Origin: Bacillota bacterium
GTDB lineage: Bacteria; Bacillota; Clostridia; Christensenellales; SZUA-584
Reading direction: 5' to 3'
Assembly (NCBI GenBank): GCA_023460085.1
Contig: JAEWRI010000048.1
Location: 1-40,583 of the forward strand
Length of the DNA stretch: 40,583 nt
Shown here: piece by piece, positions 8,298 through 17,203 of the stretch
Numbering within the stretch: position 1 is the stretch's first letter
How the letters are laid out: each line of letters opens with the position of its first letter
Translations under genes and position numbers: made by a program
Notes under the pieces: model-generated
The model's database searches: none
What the model saw: the letters and a program-made list of their open reading frames with translations, nothing else
What the model was told of the DNA's origin: nothing

Positions 8298-9433
8298 ATC
8301 GTTGTCCTTTCCATGGCGCGTCCGCCGATGTACACTTCCTTCAGCTCCCAGTCCGGTCCGCAGACGATGCAGTCCGCACGTCTGCCCGCCGCGATGACGC
8401 CGATGTCGTGCACGCCCAATACCCTCGCCGGGTTGGCGGTGGCGCAGCGCAGCGCGTCCTCCGCCGGAATGCCCATGCCGATAACGCGGCGCACGCAATC
8501 GAATACCGAAGTAACCGATCCCGCGATGGTGCCGTCGTCCAGCGTCGCGCGCCCGCCCGAAACCGTCACCCGCTGCCCTCCGAGAGAGCTCACGCTGCCC
8601 TCCGGCAGTCCCGTCGCCGGCAGGGCGTCGCTGATGAGGCACAGCCGCTTCGGTCCGAACAGCGCGAACGCCGCGCGCACCGCGCTGGGATGCACATGAA
8701 CTCCGTCGCCGATGAGCTCCGCCGTTACGTCCGGGCACTCCGCCGCCGCGCCGATAACCCCCGGCTCGCGGTGAAGCAGCGGCGGCATGGCGTTGAACAG
8801 GTGCGTCACATGCCTCGCGCCCGCGGCGAAGCCTGCCGAGGCTTCGTCATAGTTAGCGTTGGTGTGCGCTGCGGAGATCACGTACCCGCGCTCCGCCGCC
8901 GCACGGATGAACCCCGCCGCGCCCTGCAGCTCCGGCGCGACGCAGACGATGCGGACGAGTCCCTCCGCCGCGTCCTGCAGCCGGTTCAGCATCGCGATAT
9001 CAGGCAGCCGCAGATGCTCCGCAGCCTGTGCGCCCTTCTTCGCGGCACTGAAGAACGGCCCTTCCATGGTGATGCCGCGCAGGGCCGCGCAATCCCCGGG
9101 CGCTTCCTTCGCCAGCCTCGCGGCGTTGCGGTACGCCCGCTCCAGCGTCTCCTCGGGCAGCGTCATGGACGCCGCCGAAAAGCTCGTGGTGCCCGCGCGC
9201 GCAAGATACCGGGCGATGCGCTTCATGCCTTCGTAGTCCGCGAACGAAAAATCCACGCCGCTGTTGCCGTGCAGATGGATGTCCACCATGCCCGGAATTA
9301 CGGTGTCACAGCCCTCCGGGGCACCCCCGCGCGCTTCAACGGCGGCAAAGCGCCCGTCCTCTGCGCGGATATCGCCGTAATGAAACCGGAAATCCTCTCC
9401 GTAGTAACGCACTCCCTGAAGCAGCATGGTCAT
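8294..9433 (-). CDS. nagA: N-acetylglucosamine-6-phosphate deacetylase NagA
   Basis: This 379-residue amidohydrolase removes acetate from GlcNAc-6-phosphate. It shows the metal-site sequence DIHLHGNSGVDFSF, the catalytic-site EGPFFS, two histidine motifs (SAAHTNANYDEA and HVTHLFNAM) and the catalytic aspartate region LISDALPATG. Start and stop each overlap the neighbouring genes by ATGA junctions at 9430-9433 and 8294-8297. A second in-frame ATG two codons downstream could also be used. Confidence 0.97.
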   Translation of the reverse strand: MTMLLQGVRYYGEDFRFHYGDIRAEDGRFAAVEARGGAPEGCDTVIPGMVDIHLHGNSGVDFSFADYEGMKRIARYLARAGTTSFSAASMTLPEETLERAYRNAARLAKEAPGDCAALRGITMEGPFFSAAKKGAQAAEHLRLPDIAMLNRLQDAAEGLVRIVCVAPELQGAAGFIRAAAERGYVISAAHTNANYDEASAGFAAGARHVTHLFNAMPPLLHREPGVIGAAAECPDVTAELIGDGVHVHPSAVRAAFALFGPKRLCLISDALPATGLPEGSVSSLGGQRVTVSGGRATLDDGTIAGSVTSVFDCVRRVIGMGIPAEDALRCATANPARVLGVHDIGVIAAGRRADCIVCGPDWELKEVYIGGRAMERTTI

Positions 9434-10785
9434 TCCTCCCGAATGACGGGCAGCGAAGCCGCCGTCATGGACTGCCCGACGCGCCGAAAAGCTTCGTCCG
9501 GCAGTATCAGCTCTGTGCCGACATCGGGATATTCCTCGTGCAGCACCCGCCGCGCCGTCATCAGTACCGCCTCTCCGCCCGCGTCGCTCATCACGCGCCC
9601 CAGCAGCAGCACGCTCTCCATGCCGTAGAGGTCGTGGTAGAACGCAATCGTATGGCCGAGGTAGCAGCCGATGTCGGAGAATATGCGCAGCGCCGTCTCA
9701 TCGTAGCGGATGGCGGCGTTCTGCACCGCCTTGAGCTTCTCTGCAGGCGATCCGTCGGGCAGGGGGTAATTGGCGTACTCCGCCAGCTTGATCACCGCGT
9801 CCTGAGAGAAGTAAGATACGCCGCAGCCGATATCGCCCGACCACTCGTCGCGCGCCGCCGCCGGATTCATGTCCACCGGCACGAACGCCAGCTCGTTGAG
9901 CCAGCCGGTGATGTTGCCCTTAGCGTCCACATAGCCCGCCGCCTCGCTGGTGCCCATGGCGATGCCCAGCAGCGCGTTGCGCCCAAAGTACGTTGCGCCC
10001 GCCAGCGCGGTGACGTCGCCGTCGTTGCACACCGTAACGGGCACGTCGCCTATCTCCCGCGCGGCGCGCGGATAGATATCGCACACATGCGTATGAAAGT
10101 CTTCTTTCGATATTGCGCGGAACAGCGACGCGACGGCGGTGCGGTTGCCGATGAAGATGCCCGCTGAAGACACGCCGATGCCGTCCACGCGTGGCATGTG
10201 CGACGCCGCCTTCTTCAGGGCGCTCACGATGCCTTCGAAATGGTACGCCGGATCGGAGTACTGCTTCGGATGCCAGATAACTTCCTCAGAGTACACGGTT
10301 TTGCCGTCGATGACGGCCGACACCTTGCGGTCGCTGCCGCCCGCGTCGAAGCCGATGCGGCAGCCGGAAAGCTGCTTGCCCACCTTCCGCGGGTTTTCGC
10401 GCGGCTCGGGCTTATCCTCGTAGCGCCGGTGCTCCACCGCGAAGGGACGACGGTACACGCCGCCCATAAACTCCGCGTCGAAAGCGCGCTCCCCGCCCGG
10501 CGCGTAGGCGTTGGCGATATAGCGGTACACCGCTTCCGGCCCGCAGACCGTCAGCTTATGTCCTCCCTTTTGCCACAGCAGCGTTTTGGCCATGCGTTCC
10601 GCAAAGCGGCAGTCGCCGTCGAAGTCGTTTTGCAGCTTCAGCTCCATCACGGAAAGCCCGTCCTCGCGCTCCGCCGCGATGCAAAGCGGAATGGCGGCGT
10701 CCTTGGCGTAGGCCCGTTTCACCGCGGCCATGGGCAGAAACTCCGGATCGTAGTATGGCTTGTTCTTGATTTTCGGCTTCATCAC
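9430..10785 (-). CDS. ROK-family sugar kinase with N-terminal extension
   Basis: The 451-residue product has an actin-fold ATPase of ROK type from about residue 140. It shows the phosphate loop GFDAGGSDRK (about 145-154), an internal CNDGDVTALAG motif with the predicted catalytic aspartate, and AMGTSEAAGYVD. About 135 residues precede the kinase core, which is unusual because most ROK kinases begin at the phosphate loop. The classic cysteine zinc motif of ROK proteins is not evident. GAGGCGGG precedes the start, and it overlaps nagA by four bases. In this operon its likely job is phosphorylating free GlcNAc to GlcNAc-6-phosphate. A regulatory ROK role is less likely because no helix-turn-helix is seen. 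Confidence 0.85.
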   Translation of the reverse strand: MMKPKIKNKPYYDPEFLPMAAVKRAYAKDAAIPLCIAAEREDGLSVMELKLQNDFDGDCRFAERMAKTLLWQKGGHKLTVCGPEAVYRYIANAYAPGGERAFDAEFMGGVYRRPFAVEHRRYEDKPEPRENPRKVGKQLSGCRIGFDAGGSDRKVSAVIDGKTVYSEEVIWHPKQYSDPAYHFEGIVSALKKAASHMPRVDGIGVSSAGIFIGNRTAVASLFRAISKEDFHTHVCDIYPRAAREIGDVPVTVCNDGDVTALAGATYFGRNALLGIAMGTSEAAGYVDAKGNITGWLNELAFVPVDMNPAAARDEWSGDIGCGVSYFSQDAVIKLAEYANYPLPDGSPAEKLKAVQNAAIRYDETALRIFSDIGCYLGHTIAFYHDLYGMESVLLLGRVMSDAGGEAVLMTARRVLHEEYPDVGTELILPDEAFRRVGQSMTAASLPVIREE

Positions 10786-10792
10786 GCCCGCC

Positions 10793-12205
10793 TCACAGTT
10801 CTAAGAATTGACTCCAGATGTCGATGCAGCGCCGGGCATCCATCTCTTCCGGCATCTCGGCGCACATGCGCAGCAGCGGCTCCGTACCGGAGAACCGGCA
10901 GATCACCCAGCCGCCGTTTTGAAAGTACAGCTTGCACCCGTCCAGATAGGACACATGGTCCACCTCGAACGGGAACTGCGGCAGCGCGCGTTCCTCAAAC
11001 AGCAGCGCCATCAGCTGCTGCTTGCGCGCAGGGGTCATCGTAAAATCGGCGTCGGCGATGGACAGCGTGCCGAAGCGCGCTTCAATGTCGCGGTATATGG
11101 CGGACAGCGTTTTGCCCGTGCGCGCCACCATCTCCACCAGCAGCGCCGCTGCGTAAATGCCGTCCTTGCCGAGGATGTGGCCGCGCACTGTAAGCCCGCC
11201 GGAGGACTCTCCGCCTATCAGCGCGTCGGTCTCCTGCATCTTCGAGGAGATGTGCTTGAAGCCCACCGGCACCTCGTAGCACCGCTCGCCAAAGCCCGCC
11301 GCCACGCGGTCGAGCAGCGTCGTCGTGGAGTTGTTGCGCACCGCCGCGCCCTTCCAGCCGCGATAGGCCAGCAGGTAGTAGTACAGCAGCACGAGTATCT
11401 TGTTGGGATGCAGAAACGCCCCTGTGTCGTCAATGATGCCGATTCGGTCCGCGTCTCCGTCCGTCGCGATGCCAAGGTCGCAGTGGTTTTCCACCACGAA
11501 GCTGCTGAGCGCGCCCAGCGTCTGCACGCTGGGGGACGGCAGCCGCCCGCCGAACAGCGTATCGTGCCGCTCGTGGATGACCTCCACCTCGCAGCGCGCG
11601 GTGAGCAATATGGTCTGCAGGCTGGTGCGGCTCACGCCGTACATCGGATCGAGCGCAATCTTCAGGTGCGCCTTCTTGATGGCCTCCACGTCCGCCAGCG
11701 CGAGTATGCTGTCGATGTACTCATTGAACGGGTTGATGACGCGCACCAGCCCCTTCTCCACCGCCTCCGCAAACGGCACGGTCGGAACGGGCTTCCCCTC
11801 CAGCGCCGCGATATGCTTCTCGATATCCTGCGTCACGTCCTCCGTGGCGTCGCGCCCGCCCTCGGTGAACACCTTGACGCCGTTGTACAGCGCCGGGTTG
11901 TGGCTCGCCGTTACGGCGACGCCGTACGGCAGGCCATACTGCCGCACCGTAAACATGATCAGCGGCGTGGGAGCTTCCCTGTCCAGCAGCTGACAATGCA
12001 CCCCCAGCCCCGCGCATACCTCCGCGAACCACTGCGCCGCCGGTTTGGACAGGAACCGCCTGTCGTACCCGATGCAGAGGCCGCGCTCCGCCGCGCCCTG
12101 CTCCCGCATCATGGCGCACAGCCCCGCGCAGAGCAGCTGCACGTTCGCTTTGGTGAACTCCTCGCCGATAATGGCGCGCCAGCCGCCCGTTCCGAATTGA
12201 ATCAT
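10793..12205 (-). CDS. Phosphohexomutase (phosphoglucomutase/phosphoacetylglucosamine mutase type)
   Basis: This 470-residue alpha-D-phosphohexomutase has an FGTGGWRAIIGEEF start, the phosphoserine loop TASHNP with S101, the metal loop DGDADR at 249-254, the sugar-binding GGESSGG, and a C-terminal phosphate-binding loop RFSGTEPLLR. The start at 12205 follows GGGGGAAAG and overlaps the GH94 stop in an ATGA junction. Between a disaccharide phosphorylase and nagA/nagB, the expected reaction is GlcNAc-1-phosphate to GlcNAc-6-phosphate. Glucose-1-phosphate is the alternative if the phosphorylase acts on a glucoside. Confidence 0.93.
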   Translation of the reverse strand: MIQFGTGGWRAIIGEEFTKANVQLLCAGLCAMMREQGAAERGLCIGYDRRFLSKPAAQWFAEVCAGLGVHCQLLDREAPTPLIMFTVRQYGLPYGVAVTASHNPALYNGVKVFTEGGRDATEDVTQDIEKHIAALEGKPVPTVPFAEAVEKGLVRVINPFNEYIDSILALADVEAIKKAHLKIALDPMYGVSRTSLQTILLTARCEVEVIHERHDTLFGGRLPSPSVQTLGALSSFVVENHCDLGIATDGDADRIGIIDDTGAFLHPNKILVLLYYYLLAYRGWKGAAVRNNSTTTLLDRVAAGFGERCYEVPVGFKHISSKMQETDALIGGESSGGLTVRGHILGKDGIYAAALLVEMVARTGKTLSAIYRDIEARFGTLSIADADFTMTPARKQQLMALLFEERALPQFPFEVDHVSYLDGCKLYFQNGGWVICRFSGTEPLLRMCAEMPEEMDARRCIDIWSQFLEL

Positions 12206-14601
12206 TGTCTTTCCCCCATGATGATTTCCGCGCGGCAGACCTCGCCCGCGGGCAGTACCGGCAGCCTGCGCACCTCCGCGCCGTCCGCGACGATGCGCGC
12301 CACGCCCTTCTGCACGCCCTCCGGATTCTTCACTGTGATTTCGTAGCGTGCGCCGCGCCACTGCCGCGTGACGCTGAATTCCTTCCAGTCCGCCGGGACG
12401 CACGGATCCACGGCGAGGCCGTCGAAGCCGGGCCGGATGCCGAGGATGTACTGCGTCGAGGCAAAGTACGCCCAGCCCGCGCTCCCCGTCATAAACGGAT
12501 GCCGCGCGCGGCCGAACGCCGTATGCGCTGTGCCCATGACGAACTGGCAGTAGGTATAGGGTTCCGCCTGACGCACCTCAATTTTATCGTTCTGATGGTA
12601 TGGGCAGAGCGCGTCGTAAAACTTCATCGCGCCCTCGCCGTTGCCGAGCAGGCACTGCGCCGCCCACGCCCACGGATTCGGATGCGAGAATATCGCGCCG
12701 TTCTCCTTCACACCCGGATACACGCGCGTCACGAAGCCGATGCTGTCGTCGCGTTTGGTGTACGGCGGCGCGTTGAGCATCAGACCGTAGGGTGTATAAA
12801 GGTATTCCTCCACCGCCGCCATGGCCTTGCGGGCGCGCTCGCCCGTCGCCACGCCCGAAAGCACCGCCCACGTATTGCTTTCCATGTGGACGCGGCCTTC
12901 CTCGTCAGTGTGCGTGCCGATTTTGCTTCCGTCCGCCGTGATGCCGCGGATGTACCATTCGCCGTCCCACAGCACGTCTTCGCAGGTCTGCCGCACCTTC
13001 GCGGCCATATCTTCGTAGTGTTCCGCATCCCCGTCACGGCCCAGATGCCTTGCCAGTTCCACGAACTGTTTGAGCGCCCAGTGGTGCAGAAAACTGACCA
13101 TCGCGCTCTCGCCGCCGCCCAGGTTGAGGCAGTCGTTCCAGTCGGCCCGCAATCCCTTGCAGATGCCGTGCGCGCCCACCTCCCGCGCGGAGAACTCGAG
13201 GATGCGCTTCATATGCTCATAGACCGTGCCCTCGCCGCCGTCGGCGTAGGTGACCGTCTCGTCCGCAAACGTCGTCTCGCCCGTCTCCTTGATGTAGTTC
13301 ACAATTGCGCCTACCAGCCATAGCGCGTCGTCCGCGCAGGCGTCCTCGATGCCGTGCACGATGTCGTCGCGGTTCGGCATGGGAATGACAGTGGGCGATT
13401 TGAACTCCGGTTTCTTGGGCCGGTTCTCAAACCAGACCGGGTCGAACAGGTGCAAGCCATAGCCCGCCTTCGTCAGCGCGCGCAGCAGCTGTACGATACG
13501 CTGTCGGCACTTGCCCGGGTTGGAGTGCGGGATACACATCGCGTCCTGCGCCGTGTCGCGGTAGCCGAGGCCCGTGCGGCCGCCCACCTCGATGAACGAG
13601 GAGAATCGCGAGAACATGACGTTAATCTCGCTCTGATACAGCGTCCACTGGTTAGTCAGTGCGTTCAGGCCATCGTCGGGCGAAGTGATTTGCAGCCGGG
13701 CGCACTTGTCGTCCCAGAAGCGGCGCAGCTCGATGAAAGCGGCATCGACAGCCGCCGCGCTGCCGTACTTGGCGCGCATCGCTTTGCCGCTGTCCACGCC
13801 GCCCTCGCCCAGCAGGAAGATGAGCCGCGCTTCCGCGCCCGGCATGAGATGCAGCTTTTTGTGCAGCACGCCGCAGTGATTGCCGCCGTTTTCAAAGCTG
13901 CTGCCGCATTCTCCGCGCTCCACCGCGAGCGGGTTTCTCTCCGTGCGGTACGGGCCGATGAAAGCGTCGCGCAGGCAATCAAAACCGTCCGGTTTAAAGC
14001 TGGCGGTAAAAAACTGAAAGCCATCCTCCTCGTAGTGCAGCTCGTGCTCGATGACACCGTCCGCATAGCGCGAACCCGCCGCGTACAGGCTCATCTGGAA
14101 GTTGCGGTTGTCCATGTCGATATGGTGAAAGGAAAATTCGCAGTAGGAAAAAACGCTCAGCGCGCGCGGTTTGTCCCCCGTGTTTTTCACCCGGACATCC
14201 CAAAGCTCCACGGGGTCGTCCGGCGCGACGAACAGCGTCTGCTGCGCCTGTATGCTGTTATATTCACATTCGTACTTGGAATAGGAAAAGCCATGGCGGC
14301 AGGTATAACGCGCCTGCTCCAGCGGTTTGCCCACGGGCTGCCACGATGCGCTCCAGTAATCGCCCGTTTCGTCGTCGCGCAGGTACACATAGTGGCCCGG
14401 GCCGTCCATGGGTACGCCGTTCGGCCGAAAGCGCGTGATTCGATGGTATTCCGGCGAGCCGCAGAACAGGTATCCTCCCGCCGTGTGGTTAAAAACGCCG
14501 CACATGTCTTTGGTGCCGATGTAATTCGTCCAGGAAACGGGAAGGTCAACCCGTTCGATGACATATTCCCGGTTATCTTCGTCAAATCTGCCGTAGCGCA
14601 T
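12202..14601 (-). CDS. GH94 glycoside phosphorylase, probable N,N'-diacetylchitobiose phosphorylase
   Basis: This 799-residue inverting phosphorylase splits a beta-linked disaccharide with phosphate into a sugar-1-phosphate and a free sugar. The catalytic-acid aspartate is D490 in RADWNDCLNLGGGES, the same region and almost the same number as in characterised GH94 enzymes. Length matches chitobiose phosphorylases (about 800) and the N-terminal sugar-binding beta-sandwich is present. The start at 14601 is chosen for GAGGTG eight bases upstream. It is the first gene of the operon carrying nagA, nagB, a mutase and a kinase, which together process both products of chitobiose phosphorolysis. GH94 is firm; chitobiose specificity over cellobiose is inferred from context. 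Confidence 0.92.
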   Translation of the reverse strand: MRYGRFDEDNREYVIERVDLPVSWTNYIGTKDMCGVFNHTAGGYLFCGSPEYHRITRFRPNGVPMDGPGHYVYLRDDETGDYWSASWQPVGKPLEQARYTCRHGFSYSKYECEYNSIQAQQTLFVAPDDPVELWDVRVKNTGDKPRALSVFSYCEFSFHHIDMDNRNFQMSLYAAGSRYADGVIEHELHYEEDGFQFFTASFKPDGFDCLRDAFIGPYRTERNPLAVERGECGSSFENGGNHCGVLHKKLHLMPGAEARLIFLLGEGGVDSGKAMRAKYGSAAAVDAAFIELRRFWDDKCARLQITSPDDGLNALTNQWTLYQSEINVMFSRFSSFIEVGGRTGLGYRDTAQDAMCIPHSNPGKCRQRIVQLLRALTKAGYGLHLFDPVWFENRPKKPEFKSPTVIPMPNRDDIVHGIEDACADDALWLVGAIVNYIKETGETTFADETVTYADGGEGTVYEHMKRILEFSAREVGAHGICKGLRADWNDCLNLGGGESAMVSFLHHWALKQFVELARHLGRDGDAEHYEDMAAKVRQTCEDVLWDGEWYIRGITADGSKIGTHTDEEGRVHMESNTWAVLSGVATGERARKAMAAVEEYLYTPYGLMLNAPPYTKRDDSIGFVTRVYPGVKENGAIFSHPNPWAWAAQCLLGNGEGAMKFYDALCPYHQNDKIEVRQAEPYTYCQFVMGTAHTAFGRARHPFMTGSAGWAYFASTQYILGIRPGFDGLAVDPCVPADWKEFSVTRQWRGARYEITVKNPEGVQKGVARIVADGAEVRRLPVLPAGEVCRAEIIMGERQ

Positions 14602-14624
14602 GCATAAACACCTCGTCGTATTCT

Positions 14625-14660
14625 CACCATGATTATAAATCATGCACGTTCGGCGGTTAA
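14625..14660 (-). promoter_or_regulatory. Promoter of the phosphorylase/nag/importer operon
   Basis: On the minus strand a perfect TATAAT (14632-14637) lies 17 bases downstream of TTAACC (14655-14660), four of six matches to the sigma-A -35. It reads into the GH94 gene. The weak -35 fits a promoter needing the AraC-type activator encoded in the operon. Confidence 0.6.
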
Positions 14661-14705
14661 TGGATATGCATGCACATTATTGCCTGTGCTTGCGGTTGTT
14701 GAAAA

Positions 14706-14722
14706 GCCGCACGACGAGCGGC
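14706..14722 (-). terminator. Hairpin after the TtcA-like gene
   Basis: GCCGC and GCGGC enclose a seven-base loop and are followed on the minus strand by CTTTTC, within the space between the TtcA-like gene and the GH94 promoter. A second stem (CTGCTTCA with TGAAGCAG, minus strand) precedes it. Either or both may separate the two transcription units. Confidence 0.5.
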
Positions 14723-14751
14723 CGCACCTGCTTCAAATCCTGAAGCAGACG

Positions 14752-15606
14752 CTAGACGCCGTCGTCCCCATTTTCCCGCGGCGCAGCCTGCGCGTATAAT
14801 TCCTCGAAGCTGCTTTTATGGCCGTTGAAATGGCAGCCGATGAGCGTGTCGAGGTTGACGTCATGGATACTGCTGAAAATATTGTCCGCGACGGCTGGAT
14901 TTGTTTTGCGCAGCGCCTGAATGAGCTGCTTGGTTTCACGGCGTTTGGAGACCGTCTCCTCCCGCTCGGAACGCTCCGTCAGGCTGCACGCGCACTGCAG
15001 AAACTGCAGCCCGTTGTACCGCACCCACGCCAGTATGTCCTGCTCCTTGACGCGGTACATGGGCCGGATCAGCTCCATGCCTTCCCAGTTCATGCTGCGC
15101 AGCTTGGGCATCATCGTACGAAATTCGCCGTTGTAGAACAGGCTCATCAGCACCGTCTCGATGACATCGTCCATGTGATGCCCCAGCGCAATCTTGTTGC
15201 AGCCCAGCGCCTTTGCCTGCTTGTAGAGGTATCCCCGCCGCATGCGCGCGCAGAGATAGCAGGGGTACTTTTCCAGCTTCGAAACATAGCTGAATATGGG
15301 CGCTTCAAAGAGCTGTATGGGGATATCCAGCAGCGCCGCGTTATCCTCTATCTGCTGCCGGTTGGCCGCGCTGTAGCCCGGGTCCATCACGATGTATTCC
15401 GCTTCGAAGGGATACTTGCTGTAACGCTGAAGCTGCTGCACGCACTTCGCCATCAGCATGGAGTCCTTGCCGCCCGATATGCATACGGCAACCCGGTCTC
15501 CCTCCGCCAGCAGATTGTAGGCGTCGATGGCCGAGAGGAACTTCCTCCAGATCTCGCGCCGGTATTTTTTGGTGATGCTGTGCTCCGCCTGTTTGCCGTC
15601 CGCCAT
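14752..15606 (-). CDS. TtcA-like tRNA 2-thiocytidine synthetase
   Basis: This 284-residue PP-loop ATPase adenylates a tRNA base before sulfur transfer. SGGKDS sits near residue 45. The cysteine pair in PCYLCARMRRG and a further cysteine in QCACSLTERS match the iron-sulfur ligands of the TtcA group, and GHHMDDVIETVLM is the second PP-loop motif. It starts seven bases after the HD-domain gene with GGGGA as ribosome binding site, so the two are probably co-transcribed. TtcA makes 2-thiocytidine at tRNA position 32 in known bacteria; members of this group with other tRNA targets exist, so the exact base is uncertain. Confidence 0.88.
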   Translation of the reverse strand: MADGKQAEHSITKKYRREIWRKFLSAIDAYNLLAEGDRVAVCISGGKDSMLMAKCVQQLQRYSKYPFEAEYIVMDPGYSAANRQQIEDNAALLDIPIQLFEAPIFSYVSKLEKYPCYLCARMRRGYLYKQAKALGCNKIALGHHMDDVIETVLMSLFYNGEFRTMMPKLRSMNWEGMELIRPMYRVKEQDILAWVRYNGLQFLQCACSLTERSEREETVSKRRETKQLIQALRKTNPAVADNIFSSIHDVNLDTLIGCHFNGHKSSFEELYAQAAPRENGDDGV

Positions 15607-15613
15607 ATTTCCC

Positions 15614-16195
15614 CTACGCCGTCGCGTCCCCCTTCAGCCCAATCTCTTCCGCCACCGGGCGCATGCCCTGCAGGGTGTTCGAAATGAGCTCGTCCAGCTC
15701 CATGCCGAGCATCGCCGCGCCATCCTGGATGACCTCGCGGTTGACACCCGCCGCAAATCCCTTCTGCTTCCATTTCTTCTTCACGGAGGAAACCTCCATG
15801 TCGAGTATGCTGCGGCTGGGGCGCATCAGCGCCGTCGCCGCGATAAGCCCGGTCAGCTCATCGGTGGCAAAGAGCGCCTTCTCCATGCGGTGCTCCGGCT
15901 TCACGTCGTTCACCAGCCCGTAGCCATGGCTCTCCACGGCGCGGATATACTCGTCCGGATACCCCTCCGGTTCCAGAAGCTCCCGCGATTTATGGCAATG
16001 CTGGTCCGGGTATTCCTCAAAGTCGATGTCGTGCAGCAGCCCGATGACGCCCCATTTATCTGCATCCTCGCCGTAAAGCGCGGCAAAATGGCGCATCACG
16101 GCCTCCACCGTCAGCGCGTGGCGCAGCAGGCTCTCCTGACGCACATGCTTGTGCAATACCCCCAACGCCTTCTCCCGGTTTGGCTGAAATGTCAT
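15614..16195 (-). CDS. HD-domain hydrolase
   Basis: This 193-residue protein has an HD fold: a histidine in SLLRHALTVEAVMRHF, the metal pair LLHDIDFEE, and further histidines in CHKSRELLE and VESHGY. Such proteins are metal-dependent phosphohydrolases acting on nucleotides or similar substrates; the substrate here cannot be told. The start at 16195 is preferred over one 24 bases upstream because GAAGGGG precedes it. It heads a two-gene unit with the TtcA-like gene. Confidence 0.85.
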   Translation of the reverse strand: MTFQPNREKALGVLHKHVRQESLLRHALTVEAVMRHFAALYGEDADKWGVIGLLHDIDFEEYPDQHCHKSRELLEPEGYPDEYIRAVESHGYGLVNDVKPEHRMEKALFATDELTGLIAATALMRPSRSILDMEVSSVKKKWKQKGFAAGVNREVIQDGAAMLGMELDELISNTLQGMRPVAEEIGLKGDATA

Positions 16196-16236
16196 ATTTG
16201 TCCCCTTCTTTCCGCGCAACCTTGTATGCTGCCGCC

Positions 16237-16266
16237 ATCATAGCACAAAATTGGTCTAGACCGCAA
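16237..16266 (-). promoter_or_regulatory. Promoter of the HD/TtcA unit
   Basis: TTGCGG (minus strand, 16261-16266) and TATGAT (16237-16242) are separated by 18 bases and point at the HD gene. Matches are four and five of six to sigma-A consensus. Confidence 0.6.
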
Positions 16267-16329
16267 GCGGCTCCAAAGTAAAACCACCCCGAATATTTCC
16301 CGTTTCTATGCGGCGGCGGCAGAATGTAT

Positions 16330-16335
16330 TATAAT
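16330..16335 (+). promoter_or_regulatory. -10 element before the RMD1-like pair
   Basis: A perfect TATAAT is placed about 45 bases before the first RMD1-like start. No convincing -35 hexamer lies at 16-18 bases, so this is a tentative promoter, divergent from the HD/TtcA promoter. Confidence 0.45.
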
Positions 16336-16380
16336 AGGGATCAATTGGGTGGGTGTGCCGCCTGCCCGGGGGAGGCAGTT

Positions 16381-17193
16381 ATGCAAACATTTCAGTTCAA
16401 GGCGTACGCGGTAACCAGCGAAATCGATTTGAATCAGATTGCCACGCGCTGCGGAATCTCCAAGAAGTACACGTGGGAGGAACCGCTGACGCTGCAGGGC
16501 GCGGCGCTGGAGAGCATTCTCGGTCAGCCTGCGGCGGAGGGACAGAAGGCGATGCTTTTTTCCTTTGGCAGCGTGGTGTTCATCAACCTGCCGCCCGAGA
16601 AGCACGCGGCCTGCATCCGCTATCTGGAGGGCATCAAGCCGGTGTCCGACTGGGGGCAGTATCAGGATGACTACGCGCTGCATATCTCGGATGAGACGCC
16701 CGCGCTGACCGACGAATACGCCATCGTCAGCGAATACGCGCCCTTTTATCCGGAGCTCATCGCCATCGTGCTGGCCAAGTCCGTAGCGCTGGAGCGCGTG
16801 GAGGTACAGCTGGAGAAGATACTCGACAGCCTGGAGAGCCTGATCGAACGGCTGGAGAACGGCAACTTCCAAATCGGCGACAAGAAGCTGGCCAAGGTCA
16901 CCGCCAACATCGCGCGGCACGAGTTCGACAGCGTCAGCTACATCATGATACTCGACAAGCCCGACATCGCCTGGGCCAACACGGCGGCGGACGAATTTTA
17001 CAACCAGATGTCCGAATTCTTCGAGCTCGCCGACCGCTATGAGATCATCAAGAACAAAACAGCGGTATCCAACAACATCATCTCGGGCTTCACCTCCATC
17101 AGCCACGCGCTGCGCGGACTGCGCGTAGAGCTCATCATCGTACTGCTGATCGTCGCGGAGGTAGTGCTGATGATACTCGAGCTGTTCCGTTAG
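16381..17193 (+). CDS. RMD1/YagE (DUF155) family membrane protein, first copy
   Basis: The 270-residue product starts at 16381 after GGGGGAGG. It has the RMD1/DUF155 layout: an N-terminal alpha/beta region with FKAYAVTSEIDLNQIA and FSFGSVVFINLP, a helical middle with LEKILDSLESLIERLENG, and one C-terminal membrane helix (VELIIVLLIVAEVVLMILEL). RMD1-family proteins in eukaryotes work at mitochondria; the bacterial role is unknown to me. The tail-anchor topology puts most of the protein in the cytoplasm. The next gene, ten bases downstream, is a diverged paralogue, so the pair may form a hetero-oligomer. Confidence 0.82.
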   Translation: MQTFQFKAYAVTSEIDLNQIATRCGISKKYTWEEPLTLQGAALESILGQPAAEGQKAMLFSFGSVVFINLPPEKHAACIRYLEGIKPVSDWGQYQDDYALHISDETPALTDEYAIVSEYAPFYPELIAIVLAKSVALERVEVQLEKILDSLESLIERLENGNFQIGDKKLAKVTANIARHEFDSVSYIMILDKPDIAWANTAADEFYNQMSEFFELADRYEIIKNKTAVSNNIISGFTSISHALRGLRVELIIVLLIVAEVVLMILELFR

Positions 17194-17203
17194 GAGGCGC
17201 GCC

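Noticed and set aside
12206..12403. Upstream extension of the phosphohexomutase frame
   Set aside because: The extension is Arg/Gly/Ala-rich and overlaps the GH94 gene; the family start FGTGGWR with a good ribosome binding site is at 12205.
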